From Azolla caroliniana (taxonomy: Eukaryota > Polypodiophyta), in NCBI GenBank assembly GCA_043228905.1, contig JBHGNT010000011.1, forward strand, positions 13,578,001 through 13,642,000: DNA of 64,000 bases, read 5' to 3'. The first letter of the stretch is position 1, and each line of letters opens with the position of its first letter. A model generated the notes under the pieces. That model had not been told where the DNA came from. It was given only the letters and a program-made list of their open reading frames with translations, and did no database searches. This document shows positions 30,956 through 43,349 of the stretch, in pieces. A program made the translations under genes and the position numbers.

Positions 30956-31818
30956 TCCCCCCACTGTGTGTCTTCTTATTTTTCTGGTTATTCTCTGTAA
31001 TTCTTTCTCTTGCTTATACATTCACTCTCTCTCACACACACACACACTACGTTTCTGAATACTAAACTCTACTAGAGTTAGATTCTTTACACCAGTCACG
31101 ACCTAGTAAGCACCATGCCCCTATGCAAACCTACCACTTCGTTAGACTAATGTAACCAAGTCTTGGTTCCAATGAATAAGATCACATTTTCTCCAAGTAC
31201 TTGAGGAAAAGAAGAAGATGGGGGTAAACCTACTATGAGTAGCTCCATTGAAAGTAGGGATACAAGTGGTCGCTAGAGCCTAGATTGTTTCTAGAAATCT
31301 ACAATGACAAGAACAAGAACTTTCCAAAGTAATTAAATTTAAACGTAAGGAAAAAAAGTCATGGTGAGGTTAGGTTCACACAAATTAGTTTTGTTGGCAT
31401 GGGATACGTCAAAAGTAGAGAAGTTGATGATAGTTTCTCTTGAGAAATCTATAAATGAATTACCAAAACAACTCCATCTGTACCCAAACCCCAGGCAGAA
31501 GCTCCAAAAACCCCATGAATACACCAACCTTCTCACGCATAAACAAGAAAAGAAAACAATTTGTGAGATCAATAATTTTGACTTGATAAACTCCATGGTG
31601 AAAAACCCTTAAAGAGCACATTGACATCCCCAAATACTTCAACCAAGAATTGAACCCACACACACCTATTATTAGGTTTGTAGGAACAACCCAACACCCT
31701 AAGCTAATGCTACACACTTTACTATTTTTTAACCTTCTGCAACAACTCTTGAACTTATAGAGTACACCTACCTCTAGGATACATTTAGAAGATCACCAAC
31801 AAGGCCAGTTTTAGAGTT
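30956..31818. other. Intergenic DNA between two elements
   Basis: A CT/CA microsatellite at about 31023-31048, otherwise AT-rich sequence. The overlapping short frames near 31340-31720 have no recognisable domain and are not called. Confidence 0.6.
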
Positions 31819-31823
31819 GCAAA

Positions 31824-32278
31824 TGTTGCCAGTTAGGAACACGGTCTATGGTTAGTCCTTCGACCTAGACCTCCAAGTGACTGTGTGACAACAAATGGTA
31901 GCGTCTGTGCGTAATACTTAGTGGGATACTTCCCGTAACCTAGCAACATATAAGGGAGACAGCTACAACCGAGCTCCTTAGACATTGGGCTAGCACACAC
32001 ATCGTTACTCACTCCTACGCTCTTTAAGAATTACAGACACACAGTAGATTAACCACAGCGCCACACAGATATCAGGGAAGATAGAACTCTATTACGATAT
32101 GCCTTTTACATTCCAAAATTACACGCTAGCTCTATCAGAGGTATTTTGCCCTTTATATACGCAGGCAGGGTCTTTTAGCCGTTCACGCTTCCCGCATGAA
32201 CTGTTACATGCGTTACAATATTATTCTATTCCATATTACTGTGCTCTTGCCCGTCGGTTACTATTCCGGAGGACAACA
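31824..32278 (-). repeat. 3' LTR of T3
   Basis: 455 bp; minus-strand start TGTTGTCCTCCGG, TATATAAAGG box near 32155. The block just upstream on minus (ACTGTCCCACAGGTGTGCCA) parallels that of T1 and is not a polypurine tract. Confidence 0.92.
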
Positions 32279-32325
32279 CCTGGCACACCTGTGGGACAGT
32301 GCCATGGCACGTCGGACCCATCCCT

Positions 32326-34967
32326 TTAATCTTCCTCCAAAATGGCTTTGATGTTTTGTTCTACTATGGTGTCCGTGTTTGGGGACGGCATAGGGCCCGT
32401 AGTCGCGTCGTTGTGTGGTTCCCCTGCTTGTTCTGGAGGGTTGCTCATGGTGTCGTGGTCATCCTGTGTGGGTGGGTCAGGTTCTGTGGACTCTTTGTGG
32501 GCTAGGGGGTTTAGATCAGTCATCTACGGGCTTGCGGTAGGTCGTAGTTCTGTTTTGTCTGTCACTTCCCCCGTGATGTCGGCCGCCGTTGTATGCTCTG
32601 GGGAGTGGGTTTGCGGTTCCTCTTGGTCCGGGTCGTTCTCCATGTGGTCAGCCATAAGCGTATGCTCCGGTGGATGGGGTTCCACTTGGGCAGTGGTTTC
32701 GTTGTCTGGTATTGCGGGGGACTCCGCTTGCCATTCCGCGTTGTTCACCGTAGTGGTAATTTCTGGTGACATGGCCTGAGGTTCCTTTTGTTTGGCAGTA
32801 TCCGGAATTGGTGTTGCGATGGATTCCTCGTTTGTTCGCGTGTTGCCGGCTTGCATGATATGGTGAAACAGGTCCTCCTGACTTTCGCCAAAATCATCTA
32901 GTAGTTATGCGAGTTCTTTGGAATGTTGGTCCACTAGCGTGCGATAGTCCTGCGCTAGGTCCTCGCGTATTGCCGCAATGCTTTCCTCATTGAGTTTATA
33001 GAAGCCTCGGTCGTCTTTCCTCCGGTTCTCCCAATCCGCTCGATACATATGCAATTCTGCCGCTTGTGTAGCCCACGCCATCCATCCTTTGTCTAGTGCC
33101 GTTTTTAATTGTGCCGTAAACCTCTCCCAATTTGTTTGTAGAAGGATACGCACGTTGTCTGTTATGGCTTGGCAACGGTTGCATGCTTCTTCTACAGATT
33201 TCTTGAGGTTTGCAATTTCTTGCTGACTAACTGCCGCCGCTTCCTCATACGTGTTCCTCATACCTGCCCACAGCTGGGATTCCTTCGCATGTAGTTCTTC
33301 CAGTTTTCCCATTTCATTGTTCAGGCGGATTTCGAACTGATGCCTTCTCTCCTGTTCTCCCACCAGCTGCTCATCGAACCATGCTTTCTTTTTCTCTAAT
33401 AAGGCCCAGAGTCCCGTGATTGCCGCTTCTGATTTTTTCTCTTCCTCCCGTAATTGGGCGTTTTCTTCTTTTGTCCGGGTGTGCTATGTTGTCTCCACTG
33501 CGAGTTTTTCTTCAAGGGTCTTCACTACCTTTCGGCCGTTGGTGCGGATGTCCTTTTCTCTGTCCGAGGACTGGCGAAGTTCAGCGCGGAGGCGGTCAAT
33601 CTCTGATTCCGCTAGTTGTACGGCCCGTTTTGCTTTTGAGGCAATGGCGGTTTGAGCCTCAATCTCTTCCCTCAGGGCTTCGACGGCGTTGTTTGGTGGT
33701 GGAGCTGCTTGTTGCACCGTAGTCGTGTTATTTTCCAACTCCGTGATGCATTCATTGGCTTTTTGCAGCTTGGCCTGGGTCAGTTTAACCTTTTTCCAGA
33801 CATTTTTATTTTTAATGGCCATCTCCTTGGCACCGAACTCATGGGTCGTGTCCGGAATATCCGAATACGCTAGGACCTCGCTTTCTGCCGTCAATACGAC
33901 TTTCCCTCGTTGTGACTGGGCCATAATGATCGGCCGTGGTTCCCAGATTATTTCGAAGGTGGTGTTAGGCTCCGTAGCTGCGGAGCTGTTGCCTACGATC
34001 ATTGTCTCCGCAGCCACGAGTGCGTCTTTAACTAATCCTCACCCATCTTTCTTGTCCAGCCTCCGCCTTTTCGGCCTGGGGCTTTCTTGTCGTGGTTCGG
34101 TGTCGCTTCCTCGGTCCGCGTCGCCTGCTCTTCCTGTGTTGTTCGCGTGTTCGGTTGGGCGGGTTGGGGTTCATCCTCCCACTTTGTGGTGGCTAACTCC
34201 GCTAACCTTCACTTCGCGGATCGAGGCGGCGGCGTGGGCCTGCTAGACTGCGGTGCCAACAGGCCTCAGGGTGGGAATAGTGCTGTCAAGTACCGTTGTA
34301 TGATAGGCCTGAGCTTTTTGCCTCCTTGATATGCGGGCAGGCCTTCCCTTAACATCGGCGCCGTGATGACCCCCCAATCGACCGTACGCCCTTCAAAGGT
34401 ATCAATGATGATACCTGCCTTCTGCTTGGGCATCCCATATGCGTTTACATGTATGCATCGAACCTCTAATAAGAACTTGGAAATTTCGCGGAAAAAGGGA
34501 TCCGGGATCTCCTTCGTTCTATATGCCTTGGCGGATGACGAATATGGACCGAAATATCTCTACAACGACTCCGCAGGAGGGATTTCAAAATGCCTTTCAC
34601 CTAGTGATGACAGGTACAACTTTTTCCTAATGGATGAGTTGGTGACCATGTCGATGTTGAGCTTTCTGGCGATGTCCAGTGCATCCGGGTGTGGAGGTGC
34701 CTCCACGACCCTGATGTACCCATCCAGGTCTTTCTCCACGAGCCATCGACGCAAGGCGGTAGAGATGAATATCAGCATAGTCAAAGTAGGCTCGTCGGGT
34801 GAAGATTGTTGGTTGTGGTGGGTTTGAGCTCTGTGATAGGATGGAGAAGAAGGTGAGGAAGGGGAGCGATGAGAGCATTGAGATTTAGGAGGTTGATTTC
34901 TGTATTGTGTAGAAAACCTTCTATTTCCTTCTTTTTGTGGCCTAGGGTTCATTGGTCAGTGAGCCAT
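32326..34967 (-). pseudogene. T3 post-pol ORF, homologous to that of T1
   Basis: Sense-strand region of about 880 codons after integrase, in a few frames joined by small breaks. N-terminus Pro/Arg/Ser-rich (from ATG 34952; an upstream ATG at 34967 is closed by TGA after MAH). The globular domain reads IRVVEAPPHPDALDIARKLN, then YFGPYSSSAKAYRTKEIPDP, FFREISKFLLEVR and GMPKQKAGIIIDTFEGRTV (34400-34770). Then come coiled coils (33484-34017, LRAELRQSSDREKDIRTNGR; 32905-33363) and an acidic Pro/Thr/Glu tail ending EQNIKAILEED at 32326. Shared with T1: EAPPH, YFG-YS, KAYRT, FREI, the coiled coil, and the end motif. No membrane segment or signal peptide is visible. Function unknown. Confidence 0.75.
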
Positions 34968-35118
34968 CGTGGTGCCGCATGTTCTTGGTCTAGAAGTGTG
35001 TGCATGCCTTAAGTCCTTTTAATAGCGTCGCTATCTTCTCCTTTTTTTCTTTTTCTTTTTCTCGTAACGGTTACATACAAGCCTATTTTTACACTATAAT
35101 ACAAGTGGGGCCGTCTAC

Positions 35119-36290
35119 TTACTCCGCGGATTCTCCGGCTTTGTCCTGTCCGGCGGGGAATAGGTTAGGTGGCGTAGGTCCCAGATAAGGTTTAAGGCAA
35201 AACCCATTCACTTTCTGTCGTAATACTTCCCCAGCCAGCATGCCCAATTGAAACGTGCCTTGTTCCGCTCCAACTATCCGGTACGGGCCCGTCCAGCGGA
35301 ATCGTAATTTTCTTGGCATATGCCCCATGTGGGTTTGGAAAACCAGTACCGCTCTACTGACCGCAAAATCCTTTTCCCATGCGTTCCGATGTCGATCCAC
35401 AAACGCTTTACGCCGTCGTTGTTCTTGCTCCAACACAACCATGTTGTGTACGCGTGTTTCGCCGAGTTCGAGTAGCTGGTGGAGCCTTACTTCCTCCGAC
35501 TTGGCTTCAGATAGTCAGTCCCGTACTTGAATCCGTAAACTGGGTATTTGAAACTCTACCGGCATAACAGCCTCCATCCCAAACGCTAGTCGAAACAGTG
35601 TTGACTATATGCTTGTTTTGTAGCTGGTCTTGTACGCCCATAACGCACTATGTAATTTGGTATCCCAGTCCGTTCTATTTTCATTGAAAATTTTCTTTAA
35701 TATGGTCTACAATGTCTCGTTGGTGGATTCCGCCAACCCATTCGCCTGTGGATAATATGGTGTACTCTTCTTGTAGACCACGGCGTAATGATGTGTTAGT
35801 TCATGAACCACCGTATTGAGAAAGTGGCTCCCCTGATCGTTGATAAGCTCAATCGGACAACCAAACCGACACCAGATGTGTTCATAAAGGAATCTCGCCG
35901 TGACAGCCGTCGTATTCTCTCGTAGTGCCTTTGCTTCTACCCACTTGGTGCAATAATCCGTGGCCACCAATATGTATTTATTGCCCATATGGGCCATCGC
36001 CGGTGTGAAGGGACCTACAAAATCCAATCCCCACTTTTGGAAGGGATCTAACGGCAATACGGGCTAGTGTGGCATTCTTGCGCCCTCCGTGGGCTAGCCC
36101 ATCCGTTGACACAAATCGCACTTTTTGCAATAATCGTACGCATCCTTCTGTGAAGTTGGCCACCATAGGCCTGCTTGCCATATTTTCCGGGCCGTAACAT
36201 CGCTCGCGTAATGTCCGCTTGTCGTGTCGTAGTGAGCCTCCCGTAAGACCGCTTCTTTCTCATCCTGACGTACACCGCGTCGCCAAATGC
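35119..36290 (-). pseudogene. T3 integrase
   Basis: Zinc-binding part (HYASDVTARKIWQAGLWWPT, CKKCDLCQRMG), then the catalytic core: WGLDFVGPF (first Asp), INDQGSHF (second Asp), NGLAESTNETL (Glu). The C-terminal domain has HMPRKLRFRWTGPYRIVGAE and ends at 35119 (DKAGESAE). No chromodomain follows. Stops near 36100 and 35700 and breaks near 35520-35640 inactivate it. All three catalytic residues remain. Confidence 0.9.
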
Positions 36291-36378
36291 CATCACTGCC
36301 TTTGTGATATAAGATTCCTTCTACTAGGCAGAAGTTACGGCTCCGAACGGCTAATTGTTTCTTCTCGTCCGTGCGTAA

Positions 36379-36891
36379 TTACGGTGGGGGCAGTCCCGTA
36401 GTCAAAAAGTAGGTCATTTCCATGAGCCACCGGTCTGGAAAGGTCTTTTCCGTTCTTTCTATTAGTGTTGCTACCCACAAAATGTCTGCATTCGGAAAGT
36501 TGTCGTCATCCTTCTGTGCCGTTTCTCCATCATCGAGTCTGCTCAAAAAATCCGCCACTGTGTGTTGCATACCCAAGCGGTGCTGAATTACAAAATCAAA
36601 TTCTTGAAGCAGCAACATCCATCTCGCCAATTTCCCCGTCAGCGCTTGTTTCTCCACCAAATACAACAGTGTCGAATGATCCACGTGAAACGTGAATTTC
36701 CGCCCTAACAAATAATGCCGGAATTTATTGATGTTATAGATCATCCCCAATGCCTCACGTTCTGTCGTGGAATAGTTACGCTCCGCCGTTGATAATTTTC
36801 GACTAGTGTAGTACACCGGCCGGTACCAATTCGGCTCTGTGAGCTGCATTAGCGCACTTCCTATTGCTATGTCTGAGGCATCTACGAACAC
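36379..36891 (-). pseudogene. T3 RNase H
   Basis: MFVDASDIAIGSALMQL, ERNYSTTEREALGMIYN, FTFHVDHSTLLYL and ADFLSRLDDGE, a complete gypsy RNase H signature set in 170 open codons. It is separated from RT by a frame break at about 36920. Confidence 0.9.
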
Positions 36892-36933
36892 GTGGAATGG
36901 CTTCGCCCAAATTGGTGGCTATACGACGGGTGT

Positions 36934-37743
36934 CTACGTGAGCATTACCTTTAGCGCATCATATGCCTTTTCTTCCATTGCTGTCCATTGGAAGAGAATC
37001 TGGTGCACGGCTGCATGCAACGGCGTGGCGAAGTCCGCCAAATATCGTATCATCTGACTGTGCCATCGTATTTGTCCTAAAAAACGATTGAGTGAGTTTG
37101 CGTTTGTCGGAGTTTTGGCTTGAGTAATCGCAGAGATTTTATTCAGATCGACCGCTATCCCTTCCTTGCTGACTATATGGCCCAGGAGAGCCCCGCTGGT
37201 AACGCCGAAGGCACATTTTGCGGAATTCAAGCTTAAGCGTGCGGTGCGGCAACATTCCAGGCACAGTTGCAAATGCGTAAAATGGTCAGTTGCTCTCCCA
37301 TATACCGCAAAATCGTCTAAAAAAACTTGCATGAAGGCCGGAATATATTCCCCAAAAATCTCCATGATTGTCCGTTGAAATGTCGCCGACGTCGTCTTTA
37401 GCCTGAACATCATGATGACTGCCACATAGACTCCCCAGTCCATGACAAATGTCATCTTCTCTTGGTCATCGGGGTGCATGCGTACTTGGTTGTAACCACT
37501 GAAGCCATCTAAAAAACTGTACATGTCATGCCCTGTGACGGCGTCCAGTATGCTATCAGTGAATGGTAAAGGGAATGTGTCTGTAATGGTTACGACATTT
37601 AATTTTCGGTAATCCACGCATACTCGTATTTTGCCATTTTTCTTTGGTACGACTACGATCGGGCTTAACCATGTAGCTTGTTTAACTAGCCGTATGAATC
37701 CCTCCTTCAAGAGTTTTTCAATTTCTTCTTTTACGCGGGCCAC
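36934..37743 (-). pseudogene. T3 reverse transcriptase
   Basis: Open for 269 codons: GFIRLVKQATWLSPIVVVPK, VCVDYRKLN, FLDGFSGYNQVRMHP, catalytic VFLDDFAVYG (about 37305-37335), then KCAFGVTSGALLGHIVSKEG and RFLGQIRWH of the thumb. The beginning of RT lies in the frame to its right, broken near 37770 by a stop. The palm is intact. Confidence 0.92.
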
Positions 37744-37829
37744 GTAATTTGGGTTCGTGCAGTAGCGACACTGCTAGACCGGTTTCGCGTCGATTGCTAA
37801 ATTAATCTTATGTTGATAGAACTTCGGAT

Positions 37830-38879
37830 CTAACCCTTCATGTCCTCATGGGCCCAGGCGAACACATCTTTATACTTCTTGAGTAGTACAATCAACGCGT
37901 CTCTCTGGTCCGGCCTTAATTCTTTTGCGATGGAGAGGAAACGGGGTTCTGACACCATACCCACATTTACTTCTTCCAGGGCTGAGGCGGTGACTCGTCG
38001 TGAAATTTCCATTTCCCTCTCGAACGTTGCCCGTGCTCTACTTAGTTCTAATATGGACTCCGGGTTTGGTTCGTAAGCCTCATCGTCGAGTGTAGTGGTT
38101 GTGGCATATTCTGCCGCGGTTTCGATGACGTCGGTTTCGAACAGTGGAATAATCTGAGGGTGCTCGTCTAGGTATGCCTCTAATTCTGTATCATCCACCC
38201 TAGCTAGCATATGTATATCTTCCGCGTATAATGGTGTTATGCCCTTGGATTGAGTCGCCCTTTCCTCCGTTGGTACGCGGACCTTGGTGCGTCCACATCG
38301 AAAACTGATACACTTGTGTTGCCAGCTCTGCTTGATATTCGTTAAACGAAGCCACGATCTGCCCAGCAACACAGGGTACGCCCTTGGGGCGTCCAAGGCG
38401 AGGACTACCGTCGAGATGTTGAAGCGATGTCCACCCACGATAATGCCTACCTTGGGTATCAACCCCAATGGTCGTATTGAGCGGGTATCTGCCATGCGGA
38501 GCTAGAACGGGCAAGCCTCCCATTCTGAAATTCCTAATTGTTCACATGTTTTCGCGCTAATTACATTAACGATCGAGCCGCCATCGATTACGCATCCTAG
38601 GATTTCCTGACCATGTAATATCAACTTAATAGTTGGGTTGTGGTGATCCACTACTGACGGTCCGTAGCTAATGTCCGTGAAATTCGTGGCGATGCTTACC
38701 CCAGGTCTGCTCGTCACCCGCTCTTCCACGGCCTGGCGGAATCGTGGGACTAGTTGCAGCAGCTTCTCCATGGTTAACGTTATCTCGTAGCTTGCAAGTG
38801 CTTGCCAAATGGGGTCTGAGGATGGTCCATCCTCCAATAGCTCCACCATGTTTGCAGATTCCTTCCGCATGCGCTCCAT
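37830..38879 (-). pseudogene. T3 aspartic protease region, with in-frame stop
   Basis: Active site GCVIDGGSIVNVISAKT at about 38555-38605. The frame ends WEACPF then TAG (38500-38502) and continues immediately with RMADTRS, GGHRFNISTVVL and LLGRSWLRLTNIKQSW to the PR-RT linker and RT N-terminus (DVFAWAHEDM at 37830). T1 has TGA at the same codon. Confidence 0.85.
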
Positions 38880-38963
38880 ATTTGTCGCGTTTTCTTTTTC
38901 AACCCATGCTTGGGTTGTTCGCCGTATCTCATCTTGCGCGGCCCAATTAGCCGTTTTTGTTTA

Positions 38964-40504
38964 CTAACGTGTCGTGACTTGCTGCACTTCCGCCGTAATC
39001 GTATTGACGGTGGGCCCCTTGCCCTTGCGTATTGGGCATTGTGTGGCATAATGTCCGAGTTGTTGACAAACAAAACAATGGATGCTAGATTTGCCCTTCT
39101 CAGCCCGTGGTGGTGTGTGCCGATCCCCCGGTGCGACTTGCTCCTCCCGGTCCTGCTTCATTTGTCGGAGTGTACGCGGTGGTTGCTATTGGTCCCGGTG
39201 TGGTTCCTGGTGCCGGTCATCGTCCGAGCTTTCGTCATATCGTCGATGGTCCCGATATTGTCGATGCTTTCCACAAGGTCCATTAAAGCCTCCACGTTTG
39301 TTTGTCGGCCGGTAATTCTCATAGCGCCGACCCCCTTTAGTATATTTGGGGTGGCCACAATAGTCTTCATCCTCCGGCTCATCTTCCTCGGAATCGTTGT
39401 GATTCCGGCAATTCCAGTAGTGCCGGTCATCACATGGATTGCGATCCATATACTGTGGTCGGTCTTCCTACCTCCTTTGTTCATTACGGCGTGGGGGACG
39501 TTGTGTGTCCACGCTGTGTATTGTGGGCGTGGCTATGTTCAACATATTGTACTCGCACTACTCAACTCTGTGAGCTTTCGAGTGACAGATTGGACAATGG
39601 ATTCGCATGTTGCACTCCACTGCAGAATGCCCCGAATTCAAGCAAATTGTGCACTAGATCGCTTGACGAAAATGTCATTCCTCGTCCTGAGGTAACGTTT
39701 GTCGTAATGAGGACATGGAAAACCTTTCCTCATCTTTGTCCAGCTCGAGCTATAGCGCTCTTTCTATGACCATATCGGCCGTTTCCCCTTTCACGCTATT
39801 GTTGTTGAGCGTTGTCCGTATGGGTCGGCATAATGCCACCAGAAATGTCTCCCCAACCTCGTCCTCCGTCGGGCCCTATTCTAATTTTCGTCATAGATTT
39901 TGGAAACGTAAGTTGAAATCCGTGATCGTCTCGGTCGGCAGCTGCTTAATTGTGTAGAATTGCCCAAGGATTTCGTGTTGTGGCACCCTCCGATGAAAGA
40001 ACCGCAAAAAGGTAGACTACAACTGGTCGAAGGTCATGATTGATGGCAGATCCATTTGCGAATGCCAAAACGCCGCTCTCCCATCCAATGTTAACCCGAA
40101 CCCCATCATTTTGGATTGGTGCGCTATTGCCTCAGAAAGGCTCTGCGCCATGTGGTTTGCATTCTAGACATTGAGGAACATGTGAATGTGGGTTGCGGCG
40201 TCGGTTTCGCCGTTAAAGCGGGGATAGGCAAAGGCCATGTTAGGTGCTACGACGGGCAAGGAAAGACCACAATGTTGTTGTGGTGAGCACGCTTCCCGCG
40301 TATCGCCGAGGTATTTGGAGAGCGGGAAATCACCTTTGTGGTCCCGACAGGTAGTACTGAGGTCGCTGAGGCGAGGCTTTTGTCATGCACGTTCCTCTGC
40401 CTAGCGTGTGATGGACCTTGTGATTGGCCGGTTTGGTCGTGTTGGTTCTCTGGGGCGTCTGCGGCTAAATATCCATTCGTCATTGTTCGTTTGTGAGAAG
40501 ACAC
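38964..40504 (-). pseudogene. T3 gag
   Basis: Starts at ATG 40504 (MSSHKRT), only about 22 nt from the 5' LTR, so the leader is very short. The capsid core is read in pieces: ETDAATHIHMFLNVW, ANHMAQSLSEAIAHQSKMMG, FGLTLDGRAAFWHSQMDLPS, ETITDFNLRFQNL. Cys/His knuckles CTICLNSGHSAVEC and CPICHSKAHRVEQC near 39560-39650, a long Arg/Asp-rich segment (39186-39450), and a further knuckle CFVCQQLGHYATQC near 39040-39080 follow. Stops and frame changes occur. T1 has the last knuckle but lacks most of the core. Confidence 0.85.
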
Positions 40505-40526
40505 AAATTACCAAGCGTGCCAAAAG

Positions 40527-40981
40527 TGTTGCCGATTAGGAACACGGTCTATGGTCAATCCTTCGACCTAGACCTCCAAGTGATTGTGTGACAATGAATG
40601 GTAGCGTCTGTGCGTAATACTTAGTTGGATACTTCCCGTAACCTAGCAGCGTATAAGGGAGACAGCTACAACCGAGCTCCTTAAACAGTGAGCTAGCGCA
40701 CACACCGTTACTCACTCCTACGCTCTTTAAGAATTACAAACACACAGTAGATTAACCACAACTACACACAGATATCAGAGAAGATAGAACTCTATTACGA
40801 TACGCCTTTTACATTCCAAAATTACACGCTAGCTCTATCAGAGGTATTTTGCCCTTTATATACCCAGGCAGGGTCTTTTAGCCGTTCACGCTTCCCGCGT
40901 GAACCGTTACATGCGTTACAATATTATTCTATTCCATATTACTGCGCTCTTGCCCGTCGATTACTATTCCGGCAGACAACA
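40527..40981 (-). repeat. 5' LTR of T3
   Basis: 455 bp. The candidate primer site on minus is TTTTGGCACGCTTGGT (40525-40510), one base after the LTR and inside the short leader. Confidence 0.9.
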
Positions 40982-40986
40982 GCAAA

Positions 40987-43027
40987 CTACAAATCGACCA
41001 GCGATTGTCAAGATGGTAATAGACCATATTCAAAATATACACAGAAGAACATCACCTCCCTTTTGTGGTATTGAGATTTATTGGCCAGGCCATTGAGATG
41101 TTGTAACAATTGGATGCAATCATCCACATGGAAATATAAAGGTATTTGATTCAAGAATAGATATAAAATATGGCAAAGGTTGTATAGTCAACCTCATAAA
41201 GTAGGAGATAAGATACTAGACTTTCTACATGTTGATCAATTAAAGAGATAAATAAAATTTGAAGAAGGAAGCGCAATCTCACTCCATCACCACCCCCATA
41301 AAAGCAAGGAGAGAAGAGGTGTTGCTCTCTATTGCATTTCATGTTTACTTAATATGAGCATGAATATTTATATGTCACCTTTGTATCCCCCTTTAATATG
41401 TAGTGTTTACTAGAGTAAACTTGAGGTTAAAGTGCTATTGCCAAGCTATTTAAGTTTGTTAGTTAATTACAGAAAGTCATCCACTATGTGGGTGTCCGAG
41501 CCCATTTCAAAGTGTAGGAACAAAGAAGCCAACCTCTTATTGTTGAATTGACGTTTGAGTATACAAACAACAGCCATTGGGAACCCTTACAATACTACCT
41601 AAGAGGCCAGGTTCCTTAGACAAAAGGACAAACTGTTCCTTGTGTTTGGCCTCTAATGGCTAGCTTGCCATAACCGTCTAATCAACTATCCTTGTGGCTC
41701 TCGCATAAGTTGAGTGATAAGGAGTGGAAGACACCATTGTATGACCATGACCAACCCTTGACAATCGCAATGGCTCATTCCTTATCACCCACCTCAACTA
41801 CCACCTCTAGTCACATTGGTTGAGGCAAGCAACTTAAAGTCAACTTTGATTCCCTACCACTGTTGATAAGCTATGACTACCAAAAGGAGGGCCATAGTTG
41901 TAAGCCTATGGGCAGATAACTTCAACTTGTAGTCTTTAGACGTTTTTAATACTATTGAAGAAAATCTTTCAAGGAAAAAAAAAGGAGGGCCACATCAATG
42001 TTTCCTACCTAGATTGACCTTCAGATTATAAAGACAAAGAATTGGCTCAACATTTTATCAATGCTTGTATCATATATGTCCTCTAGGTCACAAATCAATA
42101 GAAATATACAACCAAAAAGACTAGATGGAGCAATATACGGTCCGCCATCAAGCACAACACTATGTCCAAGAAGCAAAAATCAATAACATCAAATATACTG
42201 TCATAGGAAAACACGTTTCAAGACACTTCTAGGGTGTGGGAGTGCAACATCACCCACCATGGGGCATTGGCCCCACAAAGGCAATTTCAATCAACCTCAC
42301 ATAGCTAAAATAAGTTGTTAACACAATTGAGTTGTCCTTGGCTTATTGCCCCTTATTGTCCATTTCAATTCAATGACACACTCAAGCCCTACCAATGCAA
42401 TTAAGATGTGGCTTGTGACTCTACATGAATCTAGACTATCCACAACAAGATGGGCAACACTTTGCCACTAACCAATCCTTGGTGATGGAGCACATCCGTC
42501 AACATATGGTTCTCTTTATAAACCAAACTACCAACCAATGAATCATGGACGAGTAGTTGTGAAGTTATCATTCTTCAGATAGCTATGACGTCCTCGATAT
42601 TGTGATCGATGGACCCTCTCATATCAATGTCAGAAGAGAATTGATGTGCTAATGCCTTGGTCTAACTAGATGGGTAAAGTGTCTTTTTTTTTTTACTAGA
42701 GTGGTGGACATGAGCTCAATACAAACACTTCACCTAATTAAGGACCTTTGGATCCATGTTGATGGTTACCCATTCCAAATGTCCACATTCATGTAGCACT
42801 TGGCTCTCTCCCACCCACCGACACCCGTGAGTTCGTGTTTTGGGTCGGGGTTGGTTGGGCAAGCCAGGCAATCCAGTCCATGTCACAAAGAAGAAGAAGC
42901 AGAAGAAGAAGAAGAAGAAGAAGAAGAAGAAGAAGCCCCCCGTCACAGTCACAGTCACAGTCTCCAATCCAACCAACGAACAAGTAAAGACTTACTGAAA
43001 AACCCCACAGACACATAGACACAAATT
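40987..43027. other. Intergenic DNA upstream of the ASCC1-like gene
   Basis: AT-rich sequence without a supported gene or clear transposon ends. Near 42063-42110 a weak Cys/His reading (CLYHICPLGHKSIE) hints at an old gag remnant but is not firm. Confidence 0.55.
42888..42935. repeat. (GAA)n microsatellite
   Basis: About 48 bp of AAG/GAA units with one CAG interruption. It yields long Glu, Leu or Phe runs in several frames, which are not taken as protein. Confidence 0.95.
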
Positions 43028-43297
43028 CATAATACTTAACTTAATTACAATTTATAAGTTATAACTCTTCCACATAGACATAATACTTAACTTAATTATA
43101 AGTTATAACTCTTCCATAGAGACATAATACTTAACTTAATTATAAGTTATAACTCTTCCACTGATACATAATACTTAACTTAATTATAAGTTATAACTCT
43201 TCCACTGATACATAATACTTAACTTAATTATAAGTTATAACTCTTCCACTGATACATAATACTTAACTTAATTATAAGTTATAACTCTTCCACAGAG

Positions 43298-43299
<2 letters not shown>
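43028..43299 (+). repeat. 44-bp tandem array just upstream of the ASCC1-like gene
   Basis: Six copies of CATAATACTTAACTTAATTA... with TATAAGTTATAACTCTTCCA. The last copies are exactly 44 bp apart (CTGATACAT at 43161, 43205, 43249). AT-rich, in the expected promoter/5' leader region. Confidence 0.92.

Positions 43300-43301
<2 letters not shown>

Positions 43302-43344
<43 letters not shown>
43302..43344 (+). repeat. (GA)n tract in the 5' leader
   Basis: About 21 GA units ending six bases before the start ATG at 43350. GA/CT tracts are common in plant 5' leaders and bind GAGA-type factors (general knowledge); the role here is not shown. Confidence 0.9.
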
Positions 43345-43347
<3 letters not shown>

Positions 43348-43349
43348 CC

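Larger units (their letters stand above)
31824..40981 (-). mobile_element. T3: OTA/Tat-like Ty3/gypsy retrotransposon with extra 3' ORF
   Basis: 9158 bp, TSD GCAAA (31819-31823 and 40982-40986), LTRs of 455 bp each. Minus-strand order: gag, protease, RT, RNase H, integrase, post-pol ORF. LTRs differ at about 28 positions by eye. The protein order and residues match T1 throughout, but T3 retains the gag core and the integrase centre that T1 lost. Several stops and frame changes make it defective. No nested insertion is present. Confidence 0.92.

Noticed and set aside
42063-42110. Zinc-knuckle-like CLYHICPLGHKSIE
   Set aside because: Spacing does not fit CCHC and there is no flanking gag homology.
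42734-43022. Frames with long Phe, Leu or Glu runs
   Set aside because: Products of the (GAA)n microsatellite.
43028-43299. CRISPR-like array
   Set aside because: Plain head-to-tail 44-bp tandem repeats without unique spacers, in plant nuclear DNA.
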